The notes under the pieces are model-generated. The model did not search any database, was not told the origin of the DNA, and saw only the letters and a list, made by a program, of their open reading frames with translations. Positions 23,879 to 27,140 of a stretch of 27,140 nt of DNA are shown here, in pieces (within the stretch, counting starts at the first letter, position 1; every line of letters starts with the position of its first letter). Source of the stretch: CAYZJV01 sp964482325 (GTDB taxonomy: Bacteria; Spirochaetota; Spirochaetia; Sphaerochaetales; Sphaerochaetaceae); the NCBI GenBank assembly GCA_964482325.1, contig CAYZXD010000030.1, positions 1 through 27,140 of the forward strand, in the 5' to 3' direction. The position numbers and the translations under genes are program-made.

Positions 23879-25057
23879 ATGAAGAATTTTACCTTTTATA
23901 ACCCTACCAGAATCGTGTTCGGTCAGGGGACCATTGCTCAAGTCGGAGCAATGGCCAGATCCTATGGTTCGAAGGTGTTGCTCCATTATGGTGGTGGTTC
24001 CATTAAACGTAATGGAATATACGATCAGGTATCTCGATCGCTGCAGCAGAGCGGAATGACGGTTATAGAACTCGGTGGAGTGGCACCCAATCCACGACTC
24101 GCTCTCGTGCGGGAAGGTATTGAGCTGTGCCGTAAGGAAGCTGTCGATATCATTATTGCTGTTGGCGGGGGGAGTGTTATTGACTCAGCCAAAGCGATTG
24201 GATTTGGTGTGAAGCTTACCGAAGATGAAGATATTTGGGATGACTACTATATGAATACGGCGTGTTCCGTACGCGAAACGCTGCCGGTAGGGGTAGTGCT
24301 TACGATTCCGGCTGCCGGTTCAGAAAGTTCAATCAGCAGTGTTCTGACTGACTGGAAAAACCATATAAAGCGTGCGGTGAACTGTGAAGCTCTCATGCCG
24401 CAATTTGCGATCATGGATCCGGAGACAAACTATTCATTGCCGGCATACCAGAGTGCCTGCGGTGCCGCCGACATCCTGGCTCATCTGATGGAGCGTTATT
24501 TCACCCGTGAGCAGTACAATGATCTTTCAGATCGTTTTCTTGAGCAGGCAATGCGAAATGTAATCACTTACGCTCCATTGGTACTCAAGCATCCGAATGA
24601 ATATCGCTATCGTGCGGAATTGATGTGGACAGGAACATTGGCCCACAATGGACTTTTAGACCGTGGAAGGGTAGGAGACTGGGCAAGTCATGCCATCGAG
24701 CATGAGTTGAGCGGGCAATTCGATATTGCTCATGGAGCCGGTCTTACCATCGTTTTTCCTGCCTGGATGAAGTATGTGTATCATGAGCATATTGATCGGT
24801 TTGTACAGTTTGCCTGCAGAGTCTGGGATGTGAGTCTGACGTTGGATAATAAGGAAACGATTATTGAAGTGGCTATCGATCGTCTTGAAGCTTTCTTCCG
24901 ATCACTCGGGCTCCCAGTACGCCTGAGTGATGCCGGCATTGGCAATGAACGTATTCCTCAGATGGTGGAAACGGCTATGATCGGTCGTGATTCGATCGGG
25001 AACTTGAAACAGCTTGTGGGAACCGATATTGAAAAGATTCTGAAGCTTGCTTTATAG
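23879..25057 (+). CDS. Iron-dependent alcohol dehydrogenase (butanol dehydrogenase/YqhD-like)
   Basis: The 392-residue enzyme belongs to the group III iron-type alcohol dehydrogenases. The cofactor-binding motif GGGSVIDSAK is present, and all four metal ligands can be placed: Asp198, His202 (ADILAH), His271 (DWASHAIEHEL) and His285 (DIAHGAG), matching the spacing known for YqhD and BdhA. Such enzymes reduce aldehydes to alcohols with NAD(P)H in fermentation or aldehyde detoxification. The GG-S motif after the first strand (HYGGGSIKRNG) is typical of the butanol dehydrogenase subgroup. AGGAGG lies about 10 bases before the ATG, with an extended -10 promoter further upstream. The gene stands alone between convergent and divergent neighbours, so it probably forms its own unit. 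Confidence 0.92.
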   Translation: MKNFTFYNPTRIVFGQGTIAQVGAMARSYGSKVLLHYGGGSIKRNGIYDQVSRSLQQSGMTVIELGGVAPNPRLALVREGIELCRKEAVDIIIAVGGGSVIDSAKAIGFGVKLTEDEDIWDDYYMNTACSVRETLPVGVVLTIPAAGSESSISSVLTDWKNHIKRAVNCEALMPQFAIMDPETNYSLPAYQSACGAADILAHLMERYFTREQYNDLSDRFLEQAMRNVITYAPLVLKHPNEYRYRAELMWTGTLAHNGLLDRGRVGDWASHAIEHELSGQFDIAHGAGLTIVFPAWMKYVYHEHIDRFVQFACRVWDVSLTLDNKETIIEVAIDRLEAFFRSLGLPVRLSDAGIGNERIPQMVETAMIGRDSIGNLKQLVGTDIEKILKLAL

Positions 25058-25068
25058 ATTTGTTCTTG

Positions 25069-25659
25069 TCAGGACCGATATCGTTGCGTCATCTTGTTCG
25101 ATAGGGTGCCGATCGGACAGATGGCGCACCACGCGCGAGGTCTCCATATGCGAGAAAAAGTAATTCCCAAAATGGTTGTGCTCAGCATCATTGAGTAAAA
25201 TCGGTACGAAAGGTGTGTTAACCATTCGGGGCCTGCAGGACTGAACACCTGAGGAAGTGGCCACAATGGGATAGCTATAAACAAACGGATATAGGGCATT
25301 GCTTCCATTCTGCCAAGGGCGATCTGTGTCGTGCTCCCTGCAATAAAGAGTAAATTGAGCGAGAAATACCAGAGAAACAGCTTTCTCACGGTTCCGGTAT
25401 GCCAGTTAGGTGGGAGGATTTTCCATTTTTTTTGATTGCGCTTTCCCGTTATCGTGATAAGGCTCGCTCGGGGGCAGTACCGGTGGCACCATCGTTTTTC
25501 ATGGTGACGTAGAATAAGCAGGAAGGGAATAGCCATACATCCTAATGCCAGCAATCCTGTATAGATTGAAAGAAAACCAAGCAGAAAATACACAATGGTC
25601 ACTGTGTAGGTACCGTGTACGAGGTTGCTGTGTATGTGGGAGGCTTTCATGCTATTCAT
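25069..25659 (-). CDS. NapH/CcoG-like membrane protein with two short Cys motifs
   Basis: The 196-residue protein has about four membrane helices and two short cysteine motifs on the same side: CHRYCP (Cys58, Cys62) and CAICP (Cys178, Cys181). In NapH, YccM and related Fer4_5 proteins these CxxxCP motifs bind iron-sulfur clusters or assist electron transfer from quinols. Here only four cysteines in the two motifs are available and the usual C-terminal ferredoxin cluster domain is missing, so at most one cluster or a disulfide relay could be held. ATG 25659 has GAGAAG just upstream; a TTG at 25695 is possible but has no ribosome-binding site. It follows the small conserved gene by 59 bases. 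The partner electron carriers are unknown. Confidence 0.7.
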   Translation of the reverse strand: MNSMKASHIHSNLVHGTYTVTIVYFLLGFLSIYTGLLALGCMAIPFLLILRHHEKRWCHRYCPRASLITITGKRNQKKWKILPPNWHTGTVRKLFLWYFSLNLLFIAGSTTQIALGRMEAMPYIRLFIAIPLWPLPQVFSPAGPEWLTHLSYRFYSMMLSTTILGITFSRIWRPRAWCAICPIGTLSNKMTQRYRS

Positions 25660-25718
25660 GAGCTTCTCATAGCATGTTTTTACAATCTTCTGCAAGAAAG
25701 TACACGGTACGAATGTGA

Positions 25719-26126
25719 TTATGCGATGTTGCGTGGTTTGTGCAGTTTAGATACCCAGCGGCCGAGACCTTTTCCATAGGTTGCTGCATAATCCATTGCT
25801 GCCAGCGATACATCTGCTTCTGGGTGTTTCTGCTGGTAGTAATACCAGTGATTTGCGATCGCAAAATACAGCTGAGCTCTGCTTTGATGCGGGAACGCTG
25901 CCAATACTTCCCATCGATCGACTACCTGCATAATGGGACGAAATACATTTTCCAACCAGGAAAATGCTGCATCATCCCAGGTGACGGTCCAGGGAATACG
26001 CTGGTTAATTAGATATTTATGCACTTCTATGTGATTGGACAGGGCCTGGTAGTCTGTTTCGGTGAACACGAAACCAGTGTTGGCCAATAGGAACTGCATC
26101 CTTGTTTTGCCGGTGTCATTTTTCAT
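25719..26126 (-). CDS. Conserved small protein of unknown function (DUF4032-like, uncertain)
   Basis: The 135-residue soluble protein has no signal peptide or membrane helix. It contains a pattern I associate loosely with DUF4032-type proteins: SNHIEVHKYLINQ, DDAAFSWLENVFRPI, AAFPHQSRAQLYFAIANHW and a basic tail. The family name is from memory and should be checked. The ATG at 26126 follows AGGAGGGG closely; an in-frame ATG at 26141 is rejected because it overlaps that site. It lies upstream of the NapH-like gene on the same strand and divergent to the rubrerythrin gene across an AT-rich spacer, so a link with redox stress is possible by context only. Confidence 0.6.
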   Translation of the reverse strand: MKNDTGKTRMQFLLANTGFVFTETDYQALSNHIEVHKYLINQRIPWTVTWDDAAFSWLENVFRPIMQVVDRWEVLAAFPHQSRAQLYFAIANHWYYYQQKHPEADVSLAAMDYAATYGKGLGRWVSKLHKPRNIA

Positions 26127-26472
26127 GTGACCCCTCCTCATGCGATTTCATTTGTGTGAAGGCATTTTACTTCACAGCTGTAATATCTCCTTAATTATCG
26201 ATTTAGGCAATAGGTTTTCAAAAGAAAATTATTTTTTTCTTGACAAATTAGAAAATGTATGATTGTAAATAGTTAATTCTATATATGATATATTTTAATC
26301 AAAAAAATGCTAAAATTATTGAGAAAATTTGTCATAATCTATAGATAACTTTCTGATAAATTCCATTTTTATACAAATTCCTATAATTATAATAGGAAAA
26401 GAAATGCTCGTATTTGCTTGCGTGCGTGGATAACCTTTGGTAGTATGGTTTGTGCAAAAAGAGGAGGCTCTT
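26127..26472. other. AT-rich divergent intergenic region
   Basis: This 346-base spacer separates two divergent genes and is far richer in A and T than its surroundings. It holds a perfect TTGACA at 26241-26246 without a convincing -10 at 16-19 bases, two overlapping TATAAT hexamers (26382-26393) and a PerR/Fur-like box over them. I see no ORF with coding character. Confidence 0.5.
26381..26395. promoter_or_regulatory. PerR/Fur-like box over the -10 of the rubrerythrin gene
   Basis: CTATAATTATAATAG is a 15-base near-palindrome with a 7-1-7 layout, matching the known PerR consensus TTATAATNATTATAA at 11 of 14 informative positions. It contains two TATAAT -10 candidates and lies about 78 bases before the ATG. 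Binding would block RNA polymerase, giving peroxide-responsive control as reported for rubrerythrin genes in other anaerobes. No PerR gene is in the window. Confidence 0.5.
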
Positions 26473-26952
26473 ATGAATTTATTTGATGTTGCTATACGCA
26501 TGGAAATTGAGGGAGCAGCTTTCTATCGTGATCTTGCACGCAAGGCGGGCTCAAAAGGTTTTGCTTCAATTTTCACCATGCTTGCTGAAGATGAAGATCG
26601 ACATAAAGCTACCTTTGAAGCTATGAAGAATAATACTGAAGTTCCTGCGAGTACCTCTGATGCTTCAGTACGTGCTGCAGAAATATTCAAGCAGTTCAGC
26701 AAGGAAGATTTTCTGGAAGAAGAGGCGCAAGTCGCTATTTATGAACAAGCCCTTGAGGTAGAGCTGAAAAGTATTGAATTCTATTCGGAACAACATGACC
26801 AGGTTTCTGATGTAAAACAGAAACGTGCATTGGCAAAGATCATAGAAGAGGAACGACGCCATTACGACCTGATTGATGATATTCTTGTAATGGTAGAACG
26901 ACCGGAGACATGGGTGGAGGATGCTGAATTCGGTGTACGTGAAAAGTATTAA
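26473..26952 (+). CDS. Rubrerythrin-domain (ferritin-like diiron) protein
   Basis: The 159-residue protein consists of a single ferritin-like four-helix domain. The diiron ligands can be placed as Glu11 (RMEIEGAAFY), Glu41 and His44 (EDRH), Glu97 (EVELKSIEFY), and Glu127 and His130 (ERRHY). Rubrerythrins reduce hydrogen peroxide in anaerobes, but the C-terminal rubredoxin domain with its FeS4 centre is absent, so an outside electron donor or an iron-storage or sensing role is needed. The ATG follows GAGGAGG by five bases; an upstream in-frame TTG at 26437 is rejected since it would include the ribosome-binding site. A PerR-like box lies in its promoter region. Confidence 0.88.
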   Translation: MNLFDVAIRMEIEGAAFYRDLARKAGSKGFASIFTMLAEDEDRHKATFEAMKNNTEVPASTSDASVRAAEIFKQFSKEDFLEEEAQVAIYEQALEVELKSIEFYSEQHDQVSDVKQKRALAKIIEEERRHYDLIDDILVMVERPETWVEDAEFGVREKY

Positions 26953-27003
26953 TTAAGACCCTTCTTTGTTTATGCATCGTGAGTAGTACTAAGGGAGAGG
27001 AGA

Positions 27004-27135
27004 ATGCCTATTGATCAGAATCTGTTGTTGCATGCAGCACTGCAGTATCAAGAACATAAGAATCAGCAATACATTCCTGGCGGTAGACTAGTATCTTGTA
27101 ACATCAAAAAGTTAGAACAGGGTATAGCCACTTGA
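27004..27135 (+). CDS. Small ORF of 43 residues at the window edge
   Basis: ATG 27004 is preceded by GGGAGAGG at good distance and encodes 43 residues beginning MPIDQNLLLHAALQYQEHKN and ending KKLEQGIAT. It starts 51 bases after the rubrerythrin gene on the same strand. There is no signal peptide, membrane segment or recognisable motif; Gln, His and Asn are frequent. It may be a genuine small protein or the frameshifted front of a longer gene that continues past 27140. Confidence 0.45.
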   Translation: MPIDQNLLLHAALQYQEHKNQQYIPGGRLVSCNIKKLEQGIAT

Positions 27136-27140
27136 GCTTT

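Noticed and set aside
26241..26246. Perfect TTGACA as the -35 of the rubrerythrin promoter
   Set aside because: The hexamers 16-19 bases downstream are poor (TTGTAA or TGTAAA), and the region is so AT-rich that chance hits are likely.
1152..26862. Many antisense ORFs of 60-190 codons lying inside argH, sbcC, the RND exporter and other genes
   Set aside because: They lie opposite or out of frame with clear conserved genes, lack ribosome-binding sites and have shadow-like composition.

Overview
The window looks like chromosomal DNA of a free-living, probably anaerobic, diderm bacterium. I favour a spirochaete (Spirochaetota). The reasons are the long 429-residue PRPP synthetase of the kind I recall from treponemes, the signal-peptide and beta-barrel envelope proteins, a LoaP/UpxY-type NusG paralog beside a WbpM-like gene, and a rubrerythrin-like protein next to an iron alcohol dehydrogenase. 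This assignment is an inference from gene types; no rRNA or tRNA is present to settle it.

Layout. Positions 1-1170 are a gene-poor, degraded accessory strip. It holds the 5' end of a HipB-like regulator facing left with three operator-like repeats exactly 41 bp apart, two serine-recombinase fragments on opposite strands, and a truncated ribbon-helix-helix antitoxin. Positions 1174-2693 hold a TipA-like MerR regulator with its own operator-promoter, a small unknown gene, thioredoxin and a clear terminator. Positions 2716-4616 hold a PAS-GGDEF diguanylate cyclase interrupted by one in-frame TGA, and a convergent secreted LTD-like protein. Positions 4658-6629 hold argH with a good promoter and a convergent small envelope protein.

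Positions 6787-16308 form one long forward block: PRPP synthetase, class I aminotransferase, WbpM/FlaA1-like sugar dehydratase, NusG paralog, SbcD and SbcC. The last four are packed with overlaps or gaps of a few bases. Positions 16303-23715 form a reverse block: a seven-helix membrane LuxR regulator, a DUF2147 protein, an outer-membrane barrel, a LolA-like periplasmic protein, an MMPL/RND exporter and a FemAB-like aminoacyltransferase. The RND, LolA-like and barrel genes overlap by 4 bp each and look like a trans-envelope lipid export system.

The right end holds a butanol-dehydrogenase-like iron ADH, a reverse pair (four-cysteine NapH-like membrane protein and a small conserved protein), an AT-rich spacer with a PerR-like box, a rubrerythrin-domain protein and a 43-residue ORF. 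Four convergent gene pairs in the window overlap at their stops or leave at most 11 bp.

The most interesting items are the RND/LolA/barrel/DUF2147 module, the orphan NusG paralog coupled to WbpM and SbcCD, the phased operator triplet, and the interrupted diguanylate cyclase.
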